NCBI GenBank assembly: GCA_002150815.3
Contig: NDFF03000197.1
Coordinates: 1-64,000 of the forward strand
Source: Grammothele lineata
Taxonomy: Eukaryota > Basidiomycota > Agaricomycetes > Polyporales > Polyporaceae
Length of the DNA: 64,000 bases
Direction: 5' to 3'
Part shown: piece after piece, positions 21,112 to 31,464 of the stretch
Layout: every line of letters starts with the position of its first letter
Position numbering within the stretch: the first letter of the stretch is position 1
The notes under the pieces: generated by a model
What the model was told of the DNA's origin: nothing
Database searches by the model: none
Seen by the model: only the letters and a program-made list of their open reading frames with translations
Translations under genes and position numbers: made by a program

Positions 21112-24100
21112 ATGGTGAAAGCCGCTCAGACATCTCGCCACAAACGCGGATTCCAACACATCCGTCCCGTTACGGACGTGACGCAGCGCAAGGCCCAGAC
21201 ACGTAGGGGTGAAGCCATGGTCGAACAAGTCCAGAAGATCCGGCGAACCACTGCAAGGAAACGTGCGCCGCGTAAGCCATCTTCCGAGCCACCCCCACTC
21301 GAGCCGGCAGACGATGCGGATGTACATGCTCCGGATTTCACCGCCGGCAATTCTGATCCGGTGGTAGACGATGTTGCAGCGGAGGTCGAGAGGCTCGTCA
21401 TCCGTACGGTACGACTTCGGCGGCAGATTGTAGTTCTCATTGCTGACAGATACTTCAGACTACCGGAGATCATCAGCGCGAGTTTTTGCAACATCGTGCG
21501 ACGTATCTACGACTGCTCCTTCAAGCCGAGGCTCCGCCTGCCGATTGCAAGCCGAGTTGTAATCCGGAGCACACCCACGGTTGGCGCTGCCTGACGTGTC
21601 ACGGCCAGCCCACGTTCTGTGCCGACTGCCTGGTTACCGCACACCGTCACCATCCATTCCATCGAGTTCAACGTTGGACCGGCACGTACTTCCGTGATGC
21701 TTGGTTGCACGAAGCGGGACAAGTCGTTTACCTTGGGCACGGCGGACATCAATGTCCGACCGTACGGATGATGTCCGAAGACGTTCCAGCTTGGCGACTG
21801 GCGGAAGAGCAGCAAGGCGACCACGACGACGACGACTCCACACTGCTGCACGATTTGGATTTTGACTGGGAAGGCGATGATTTAGATCCTGAAGATGAGG
21901 TATGACTGTGGCTTTATCCTTTGCATTGGCCGTTCACAGACCAACGCTTTGTTCCGACAGGCGGATATCGACATCCGTGACGATCAGGACGAATTCGCGG
22001 AGGATGAGACTCCGCCTACGGAGGGCATCAACCAGAGTGACGACTCCGCTACGGTGTGTCCTGCAATGTGATGGAGACAACAGCTCAATACTGATCCCCC
22101 GCTAGCGAGCGGACGTCACCGACTTCCCTCATTTCACTCCGGAGGAGACATCCGGTGCAGGCAGTCACTCCTCCCTCATGTCCGCAGTTGGATCTCGCAT
22201 GCTCGTCGTCGTGGACACGAACGGCATTCACGAGCTTCCTGTTGTCTTCTGTCAGTGCCCAACTTCCCTACCTCCTGACGAGCAGCTCGTTTCCGAAGGA
22301 TACTATCCTGCAACTGTCAAGCGTCCGACCACCATCTTCACTCAGCGAGTGTTGGATGACTTCTTGGTGACAAACCGGGTTTGCAAAACGGCAATCCGGT
22401 CGTATTATGCTCGTCTCCGGCGCACCACAAATAACGCTTTTCCGCATTTGGTTCCTGTGCGTGTCATGTTTTCGTCCCTGTCCCGATCTAACGTCAGCAA
22501 TGCAGAACAAGTACAAGGAGTTCATTCGTGTAACTCGGCAGTGGCGTAACCTCAAACTACGGAAATGGGGAGGGCTCGGACATGCGGAGCGAGCGGTTAA
22601 ACTGGGTGAACTCGCCGTGGACTGTCCTGCCTGTCCTCATCCGGGTGTGAATATTCTGGATGATTGGGCCCAGAATCCAGAGCAGTGCGTTCATCACTTC
22701 ATCGAAGGTTATACGGAGAGCTCATACACTCTTTACGCAGATGGCAATATGGACGCTCAGTTGTTATGGATGGCAACTTCACGGCTCAACACCGGAATAC
22801 CCGTAATCCCGGGGATGATGTCGCACTTGCCGATGGGCACTCTTTCATGGTTCAGGATGCTCCGTACAAAGCCCACTTAGAAACTGCGCGACGGTTTAAG
22901 GAGGTTTGGGACCGTCAAGTTGTACTACGATTTCCGCGCTGATGAGCATTGCAATAAACAGCCTCTTACCTGTAACGAGCATCGCGCCGTTCTTGCCGAA
23001 TCCAAGAAGAACACCAGTTTGGAGGCGACCGGAATAGGTTCAGCCGCCTGCTCCAGACACGGATGTTTTGTCCCTCACGCCACTGTGGACTTCCAGAAAG
23101 GGGAAGGGTACGTCGGCACTGACATCCGTGAGTTTGACGAGCGTTGATGTTGAGTTCTGCCCATAGCCAGAAGAATATGGATTGGGTATTCCACTGGGTT
23201 TTGATCTGGTTGCAGGGAATTCCATGGCTCCTGGTGCTCTACGACATCATGTGTCAGTACTCCGTCAACCTCCGCCGGCGATTCACCGAGAGTCCGGCTT
23301 TGTCATGGCCGGAAACCTTGAAGACATTCCTAACCGGTATCGGACAATTTCACATTCATGGTCATCGTGCAAGCTGTTTCGCCCGGTATTCTGTGAACTT
23401 CATTCTTGGCGCGGGGTATCAAGATGGAGAGATCTTGGAGACGCTTTGGATGCCCCTCGGTGCCGCCGCTCGCGGTGCGCTTGGGATGACGCTGTTCCAT
23501 CGCAGAGAGGTCATCGACGATCACATGAACCACTCGAATTGGACCAAGGTGACACGCATTGGTTCGTCTACACCTTTTTTCTCCGGATGGTAATGTGACT
23601 TACGCTCGTTCGTGGCAGCCTTTACTCTCAAAGTAAAGTGGATTCGAGTTTTCCAGAATCTGGGCGCCGCACGGTCAGCTTTCGATCGTCAGAAGAAGGC
23701 GGCTGGGCCAGAAGACTCTGCGCGGTGGGAACTCATTGCCCGGAAGGCCGATGCGGAACGTACCACCAATGTGGAGGCCATGGACGTGTACGACGTCGAT
23801 CGAAGCCCGCGTACGTCGCCCCCTTTGTACCGGTATACATACTCTTATTTTTCATCTTCCGCAGTACCTACTCGGGCCAGCATTCAGACCGCTCTGATGA
23901 CGGAAGAGACATCCGCGAAGAGTGCAACCTTAGGCAGGGTTGGTTGGATTGCGTTCGGTCTCAAGATTGAAGAGAAAAAGTAAGCGATAACCAATGAAGG
24001 TATTCTAGTTCTAATTTTCTTCACAGGCTACATGTGGCACTTCTCGCTCGGCGGTTGAAGAAGACCTCCGGTGATAGCCAGAGACTCACCCTGGTGCAAG

Positions 24101-25128
24101 AACGGCAACGCCTGCTCGACTCCATCACCAAGTTTCATTTGCTGGCTCGCAGATTCATTTCCGAGTTTGCTGGTATATCCTTTGATGACGACGCTCTCGG
24201 TGCAGAGTGGGACGCCACTCCCGATGAGGATCCTGAGGGCGATTATGTCACGGCAGACCCCAGTGACTCTGCCGCGGTCTCCAAAGCGCCCCTCCGAGCC
24301 CTGCTGGCACCGGACGATGAGCAGCCCGAACGCCGCAGAATCGCCCTCCCTTCTACCCTTGGTTATCAATACCTCCGTGACCACAACTTAGAAGACGCAG
24401 CCGTCGAGCAGCGGCAGTTAGTGATAGGTACCCTGAACGAGGCGCTACAGAAGGTCCGCGTCGGCATCGGATACAAGTCGCTGCTCTACCGGACCAAAGT
24501 CCGGAATGCGTCCGGCACACGTGCTCGTCTTCACAGCTTTGATGAAGTCCATGCGACGGAGGACGGCATTCGACGCCATGTCCGGGTGTATATGAAAGCT
24601 CGAGGTATGCTGGAGGCTTTGTTTGACCCTCTCGACACGGCAGCGACGAAGGAACGCGATGAACTGCTGTCGAAGTACCAACCTATTGAGAAAGCTGATC
24701 TCAAGGCCGAGACCGCGTTGCTGGAGTCGTTCATGGCCGGCCAACGGGATAAACATGCGAGCTGGATTTGGCACTTCGAAGACCGTATCGGCGGAGAAGC
24801 ATCCGACTTCATCCAGAACAGTAAGTCTTATTCCGTTGCCGGGAATCTCTACTTACCCGTCGGTACAGCAAGGAGAAGCCTGTGGCTTCGTTCGTTTGCT
24901 CGCCTGCAGCGATGGGAGGAAGAGAGGGAGCTTGTTACCCGCGAGATGGATTCGACGGTTCGTTACTTCCGCTTTCGCTCCGGCGAATGGAAGGCGCGCA
25001 CAGATGTCGCCTCTCATCCGGGTTTGCGGGCATACGCTGAGCGCGCTCGGGCGATGTGGGCCGGACTTGCGGATCACGCCAAGGGCGTGTTTGATCAGGT
25101 GACTGCGCGGTACGATGTGGGAAAGTGA
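21112..25128 (+). CDS. KDZ transposase with CxC2-like cysteine cluster domain
   Basis: A multi-exon gene. Exon 1 (21112-21408) is a basic N-terminus. Exon 2 (from 21459) gives a Cys/His cluster (CKPSCNPEHTHGWRCLTCHG, then FCADCLVTAH) and ends with the YLGHGGHQCP pattern of the CxC2 domain. The transposase core follows: QWQYGRSVVMDGNF with a catalytic Asp, TCNEHRAV, ATGIGSAACSRHGCFVPHA, VDFQKGE, LYDIMCQYSVNL, FHIHGHRASC and YQDGEILETLWMPLG, all typical of KDZ transposases (PF18758-like). The C-terminal part is helical (LARRLKKTSG and onward). Most introns are 48-61 bp with clear GT-AG ends. Two junctions, near 22911-22955 and 23550-23655, have no clean splice that keeps frame: the first would need a 43 bp intron with a GAG acceptor. 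I therefore cannot say the gene is intact. Confidence 0.85.
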
Positions 25129-25226
25129 CTTGTTGTGAACGGACACTGAATTGCAAATTGTGTACTCTATTCGTTTCTTGTTCTTCCTCATCGCCCGACC
25201 TTGTTACTTCTGACTCCGTCTGTACA

Positions 25227-25992
25227 ATGAATGACGTTCGTCAGGTTCATGTCCCCGAGAGTTCTCGCCGCGCAGTTGTTTCTGCGCGGTTGGAGATGTC
25301 CTCCGTGGCCGTGCGGATCATCGCCGCCCTGCGTCATCTTCCTAATCCTGCTCAAGAAATCGATCTCCGGCGTTGGTCCAGTGGCCTTACCCGTGAGTTG
25401 GTTAGTCTTCTCTCCCTCTCTCACCTTCCCTCCTCATTCACTGACATTGAAATCTCGTAGTGGCCGGCTATCCAAGCCATGGGAGTGGCGGTTGCCGCAT
25501 CCATCACTGGAGCACCGGACCTGGACACGCGCATGGAAGTACCCCCGACAGTTGTGCCCATTTCACTGTTATTGTCGAAGGCTTCTTGGACCGATGACGG
25601 CCTTGTAATCCGTCTCGGCCCACAGGGCGTCGACAGCAAAACGATCGACGCCATTGTCAATTCTCTCCCTCCGGATGTGACTTCTCGCTTCGAGAAATCT
25701 GTCCTCGTCGATGATTGGTGGACATGGCCTGATTCCGGCCCCATCCATGAGCCAGTTCCTATGTGGTGGGTCTCGCCGCCGGATGTTGTGGTAAGTCTCT
25801 TTCTTTCCGTTGCCCCTCCGTTCTCATAATTTGCAGGATCCACCGGTTCTGTATCATCTCTCAGATGTGACTGACATGAAGGATAGATTCACTGCCGGCG
25901 TTGAGGAAATGAAAATCGCCGCTTCGCAGACGGAGGATCGACGTGAGGAGCTAGTCATCAGGATGAACAATATTGTGAAGACTTCTGAGTAG
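25227..25992 (+). CDS. small gene of unknown function in the KDZ module
   Basis: Exons 25227-25400, 25461-25790 and 25837-25992, each a multiple of three, join through 60 and 46 bp introns into 219 codons. The protein is mixed alpha/beta with WPAIQAMGVAVAASITG in the middle, a Trp-rich VDDWWTWPDSG segment and a C-terminal charged helix. I recognise no domain. It follows the transposase stop by 98 bp on the same strand, so it is probably part of the element. Confidence 0.55.
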
Positions 25993-28871
25993 ACATTTTT
26001 GATTGCTGCATGCCTTTGGAGCCTGCCACGATCCCTACCTTGTGTTAGTATACCATGCGAATGAATGTTGCGATCAGCTCTTTGCCCAATGCGACGCATA
26101 AGATGGCCAGATGCAGAGTGGTGCTACTCTACCGCAATCACAGCAATCACATGGCGATAAGGGAGTTCCTGGTGCCAGTACTTGTCAGCTACCCTATGGT
26201 GTTGTCCAGATTCACTGGGGGACTCGAAGTGGTTTGGAAACTTCGAATGAATTGCGGAGATTACATATTTCCCGGATGTGCCGTTGTTCTCCGGAAAACG
26301 GATGTTATACTGACACCCGTGGCCGGCAGACGCTCATCGTCCTCTGCCGTGAGTTACGTCCTCATCCACTGCCGGCCAAGTAGACTCATGCGGATGCGGT
26401 GGCACCAGATTTATCCACCACCGGATATTGTCCTCCGTAAACGGCGGATGTTGTTGTCTGGTGCCGTGAGACCTAAGTCAACGCCAGGTGGGCTTTCAGA
26501 CGGTGTATTCGAATTAACAAAATCACTGCGTGAAGTACGGAATGAGGTCGCCCAGATCCAATGCTACACAGTCTACGAAGTGGCTATGCCGCTGGTCGGC
26601 GTACTTAAGGACAATTATATCCCCCTTCCAGATATCCGCCACACTCCTTCGACCGGGTTGCATGGCATCAATTGTTTGATTGCCACTCAATGGGAGAGGG
26701 CATGCCCCCTGCTTAGGGCTACAGACGAGGTATGGCATAGGACCTCGGATCTCCTGCATCCGCAATCTGTCAATTCACTGCCGTTTGCTCTGGAAAGCAA
26801 TGCTGCTTACTGTGTATGACCATGTAACGGCTTGACCTCCCCCAACCTGCTCCATGCGCTCATCTGGGTGAGGTAACAATCGACCTCCGAATGGCGCCTG
26901 CGGATGTAGTCCCGGAGGTACGAAGGTGATCCGGACGGTCGTCAGCCGGGGAAATCCGCCGTCGAGCGGAGTTGCCTTGAAGGCGAACGCATTCACGGTG
27001 AATGCCGTACTTGGAGTGAGTGTGATCATGGCTTCTTATCCTCGCGTCTTTATCCGCCCTTTAAATACAGGTCCTTCATGCCGTTACCTACCCTTGCCGA
27101 TCACAACGTGACATCCGAGAAGATCACCGGACATTCAGATGTTGCCTTAGCGGGGGTTCCCTGGTACATCGTTCAAATTTTGGGAGGTTGTGTGTTCATG
27201 CCAGTAGATAGGGTAGTACATATAAGGTAGTATACAATGTTACTTTGTGTCCCTGGCTTGTATCCTCTTGCAAGCTACTGGGTACTCCTACCTGGTTCTG
27301 TTAAGGATGACGGATGTGGCAGTTCTGCGGATCGGCAAAAATATCCCCTTCTGCCGTGATTCTCATGGAGTTCCATTCAATAACAGCCGAGTCCGGTCAC
27401 ACATCAATCAAAGGAATACTTCCCGGCCGGTTAGCAAGGGCTTCCCTGCTGCGCCTGTCAGAGCTCTTACTAGCTTTTAAAGCTATTGACCTAGCTTGAA
27501 AGACTATGAGCCACAGCTCATAGGGCTGACCATGACCCGGTCGGCCATCAAAGATGCCTATACAACGGGTATCCGGCCGGGGTAGTAATATTGCAAATAC
27601 GCACAGGCCCGGCCGGGGCCCGGGTGACAGTACCTGTGGGCGTTCGTCACAGTCCGGGTGACAGTAACACTTGGTACTCTCACGCGACACACTCCAAACC
27701 CATATATTTTGAACAGTTACGCCAGACACTCCCTCGTCCTCTCGTCCTCTCTCTCGACAGTTGCTCTGATCGGTGTTTCCTCAGCATCGACCCCAGAAGT
27801 CTGTAGTACGAACCAATATGACATGAAATCAATATTTGACTACTACCTGAAACTAGGCCTACCCAACACAGACGTTAAGATTTCCTATGTTAAAAATCGC
27901 CATCTAGGTTCATTAGGCCATCCATGTTCTGTCAACAAGGACGTGAGGACGCACCAGCTTCCCTGCATTGTTGCTTTGGACTTGTCCAAGTAGCAGACTA
28001 GTCCATTTCTATTACCAACGACTGAACCAGTCTTACGGGCTCGTGCTGGATGGACTGTTCTCTTACCGGTATGGTTGTTCGCCTGCAGATTTTGTTGAAT
28101 GCGAATTCCCAGCTACCCATGATTCAGCTAAAGAGCCTCCTGCCGTAATGATGAAATAGCATCATGATCTCGTTCAACAGCCTTAGGCGCTATGAAAACG
28201 TATATAAGACACTCCTCTGTGGAGAAATCCGCCCGGGAAATCATTCCCCAGTTTTATCCTCTTTCACCCCCTTAACCCGGCAAAGTCCCCCACAACTAGG
28301 TAATCTATCGTATGTCGGACAAGTCTCTCCGTTGGGAAGGACCTAGAGTTATAATTAACGAGTTCGAACGGTGAGACTCGTTAAATACCTTGGCTAAGCT
28401 ATCCATAACATCATACAAATGACGTATAGACCAATGTTGTAGACATCCGCACTTGCTCCAGAGAAGCTAGGGCTGGTAGGGGATGATGACGGGTCGACTT
28501 ATTAATGCATCTTTCCCTGTCCGCTCCTAATGGTGCCGGTACGTCAAACCCTGGCCTCTCCATATATTAGCGGACGTGGGAACTCTATCCGTAGTGAACC
28601 GTTCGTTTCTCCTTTCTATGCTTCTTCCCTCCTTCTCTGTTCTCCTTCCTTCCCCTCCCTTCTTTTCAAAGTCCAGCCTTTTTTCCCCAAAATTCGACTC
28701 CTACTTTCGCAAGCTATTCAACTCTAAAACAATTACCGGGTCGCTACCTAGTCAACCATTGTTTCTTTTCCCCCCTACTCTTCGCTATCCTCGCCAGCAA
28801 AACTGGGGGCTATTTGTTTGCCTGCCATTCCTGTCCTATCATCCTCTTCCTACATCTCTCTCGTAGATATT
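25993..28871. other. no gene recognised; CGGATG-rich then AT-rich DNA
   Basis: About 26050-27150 is rich in CCGGA and CGGATG words in both orientations, possibly the subterminal part of the KDZ element. A 254-codon frame (26055-26819, plus) lacks motifs. From 27150 the base composition falls towards AT. CCGGCCGG words and a repeated CCGGGTGACAGTA (about 27619 and 27654) occur around 27400-27670. Confidence 0.45.
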
Positions 28872-29637
28872 ATGGATGACTTTGAGGAGAAGCGGTTGAT
28901 AGAGAACCGTAATGAGAAGGAGAGCTCGGGCTACTACAAGTTACGTCCGCCCCATTTTTCACCGTGTTTTATTTATTCAGTTCACTTACGTTTCTATAGT
29001 GACATCCTGAACTGGACTGACATCATTGAAGGAGTCGTCTATGAAGGAGGGCATTGTGGGTACGAGTCCGTTTGCTCTTTCTATATCTTGTTATTACTTA
29101 CTCCTGCTCTTTAAAACTTTCTTTTCCTTGCTACCAGAGGGCCTTATGACAAGAGATGGAGCGAGGGCAAAAGTTTTGGCAATAGGAGGCTTATATTTTA
29201 TGCAAGGCTGTCTTCTAGGTGCTTGAGTTCTTCTGTGCTTTCGCCGCTGGTTTCGCTTACGCATCTGTTTCGCTTTCCCCATGATATAGCCGAGATGAGA
29301 AAACCAGTGACTTAACCGACTTTCAGTTTACTCTCCACATCGAACCTCTCTCCCCTATCCCTGTGGTACGTAATTTATTTGCTTTATTCTTGTTAGGCCC
29401 TCATCGTCGTTTTCTCTCCCCTGCTGTTCGGTATTATAGGAAGATAGCGCGCTCTGTGATCCCCACAACGTATCCAGAACTCTCCGCAGAGTAGCCGGGA
29501 TCCATAATCTTCGAGGAGTATACTTTAACAGTGGGAATAACGCGATGATGGCACTTCCTCCTCTTCAACTTGTGCAACCGGAGATTCATTTCAATAGATG
29601 CAAGTCGTGGAAGACCTTCGGGCGCAATGCCATCTAG
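28872..29637 (+). CDS. orphan multi-exon gene candidate in AT-rich block
   Basis: Five exons (28872-28939, 29000-29059, 29138-29218, 29290-29365, 29440-29637) join in frame through GT-AG introns of 60-78 bp and give 160 residues ending INP-type sequence at a TAG. Composition is mixed and protein-like, for example DILNWTDIIEGVVYEGGHCG and LHIEPLSPIPVEDSALCD. I recognise no family. The consistent phases over four introns argue for a real gene, but the exons are short and the region has no other clear genes. Confidence 0.4.
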
Positions 29638-31073
29638 GTACGTCAAATAGCTCCTCGCAGCCATCTGTTTTCCCGTGTCCTTCTAATACCACCACTAGTT
29701 TTTTGCGGAGGCACAACGACGGCCCATACTCTTTCTCGATACTACGGACAACCTACACTCTCATTCGGATATCCCATTCCTTTCAACTTGATACGATCGT
29801 TTAACAGTCTAAGTAGGTCCCGTTACATAACCATCAACAACTATGGCTCTCCCTGCTCGATATCTTCCTTCCAATTTTATTCCTTGCCTTCGTTTTCGTG
29901 TTAGTTATCAAGCAAAAATACAGCTCCTTCTGTGTCAATCTTTGCTATTCTGACTATATTTATTGTACTTGTGCTCTGCGTTCCTTCCTCCTTCGTCCGT
30001 ACTAAGCATTCCTTTACATAGGAACTGGCTTTTGTGGATAGTTATCGCACTTATCACAATCATTTCGCCCGTGAAAACGATACTCTTTTGTTGACTTATC
30101 ACTGAATTGCCTGCATGAGTTTGGAACGCACGTTTCCTCTCTTCCAAATCTGTCGAACGAGTAAGATCAATTGTGAAGTACTTATGTGGTTCGATATGTT
30201 TATCATCGTAACCTCGATGGTTGGAAAGTAGGGCAATTGTTGTACATCAAGACTAGCCTCTCGTTATAAACAACATGCCGTTTGAATATTCGAGCCTCCT
30301 CTATAAATGCATCAAGTCGGCCTATTTTGCCCCGTTTGCCTGTAAGTGTTACGCCGAGGCCAGCGCGGGCGCCTATGGGACGTACGACGAGCGCACGCGG
30401 TCGAGGGTCGAGGGATCTGGGTAGACGTACGCCGAAGAGGCGAAGTCGAGCACTGTGGTAGAGGGCGAGCGACACACGGGGGTTCTGTGGGGAGAGAGGC
30501 CTCGATTGGAAAAGGAGGTCAAACTGAGGAGCATCCTCAGGAAGACCCAGACTATATAGGTACATGTGAGACAATAGCCATGGGCTGTGCGGGAAAGGAG
30601 GAACAATAGGGACAGGGGCGCAAGACGATGACTCAGAATGAGTCGCTATGAGTCGTACATACAATAGCGGTGTTGAACCGCCGCGGGACCGAATGGTACA
30701 GAGGTTACGCTCATTGAGAAACGGGAAAGGGAAAAGAAAATACCGGGCAGGAATGTTGTAACAGTAAGGGCGGTTTGCCAGTGAGGACACGCTCGAAAAC
30801 TCCCGGGAGGATGATGGAGAGTGGTACCGTCATTAGTTACATTATCCGACCCTCTCTACCCTATCTCGCTGTCTTGGTTCTTCTGTCTGGATACCTGGAG
30901 AATGCTTAGAAGATGACCTATAGGGTTAATATGTCGAATAGCGTAAACTGTACGATAGCTGGAAGCTCTAAGTAGAATATAAAGCTGAAGATCGGTACGA
31001 TCATAGACTCCATAATATAAACGAACACATCGTCCACCTCCATTCCCTTTTCTACTACCTAACCGACAGCGAT
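29638..31073. other. AT-rich stretch, no gene recognised
   Basis: Pyrimidine-rich AT-rich DNA to about 30200, then a more GC-rich block (30330-30600) with overlapping frames on both strands but no splice-consistent model or motif. Confidence 0.4.
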
Positions 31074-31464
31074 ATGTCTGGGTCCGAACGATCCAGGATA
31101 GGTGGTCCTGCCAGCACAAAATCCGAAGTGCAGCCACCAGACGATGGTGGGTAAGGCCCAGATGCACTGATCCTTAAAGAGGAGGGTGAGTGTCGTAGCG
31201 ACGCCGTAGAGATGCAGAATGGCCAGGGGAGAGTGGAGAATCCAATGACGGGTCTTTCGTCAGAGATAAATGAGGCCGTTGAGACCCTCCTTTTCGCGAG
31301 GCCATTGTCCGTAAACAAACTCTTCGGAACCAAGGAACTGGTAAATAAAAAAATAATGCGAAGGTCTTTATTGGTCATAATAATATAAGACGAGTTTTCC
31401 TTCTCAGATCGTCCCTTGGAGGAAACAGTTGGCTATGGCGATACTGCTGGAGAGAGTTGCCTAA
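31074..31464 (+). CDS. orphan three-exon gene candidate
   Basis: Exons 31074-31150, 31199-31340 and 31408-31464 join in frame through a 48 bp intron (GTAAGG...GTAG) and a 67 bp intron (GTAAAT...TCAG), giving 91 residues. The middle exon reads like protein (NPMTGLSSEINEAVETLLFA). Without the first intron an in-frame TAA would end the product early. No family is recognised, and the third exon is the weakest part. Confidence 0.3.

Larger units (their letters stand above)
17000..26000. mobile_element. KDZ-type DNA transposon module with TET/JBP gene, ends not found
   Basis: Four genes are packed closely: a minus-strand gene with a WFxNR motif, a TET/JBP dioxygenase, a KDZ transposase and a small gene. 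TET/JBP expansions linked to Kyakuja-Dileera-Zisupton transposases are established for basidiomycetes. I could not find terminal inverted repeats or a target duplication by eye, so the limits are approximate and set by the outermost genes. Confidence 0.7.

Noticed and set aside
17000..26000. Terminal inverted repeats of the KDZ element
   Set aside because: I compared the GC-rich left flank with the CGGATG-rich right flank and found no convincing inverted pair or 8 bp duplication.
26055..26819. 254-codon plus-strand frame
   Set aside because: It lies in DNA rich in CGGATG/CCGGA words, has no recognisable motif and no splice context; more likely subterminal element DNA.
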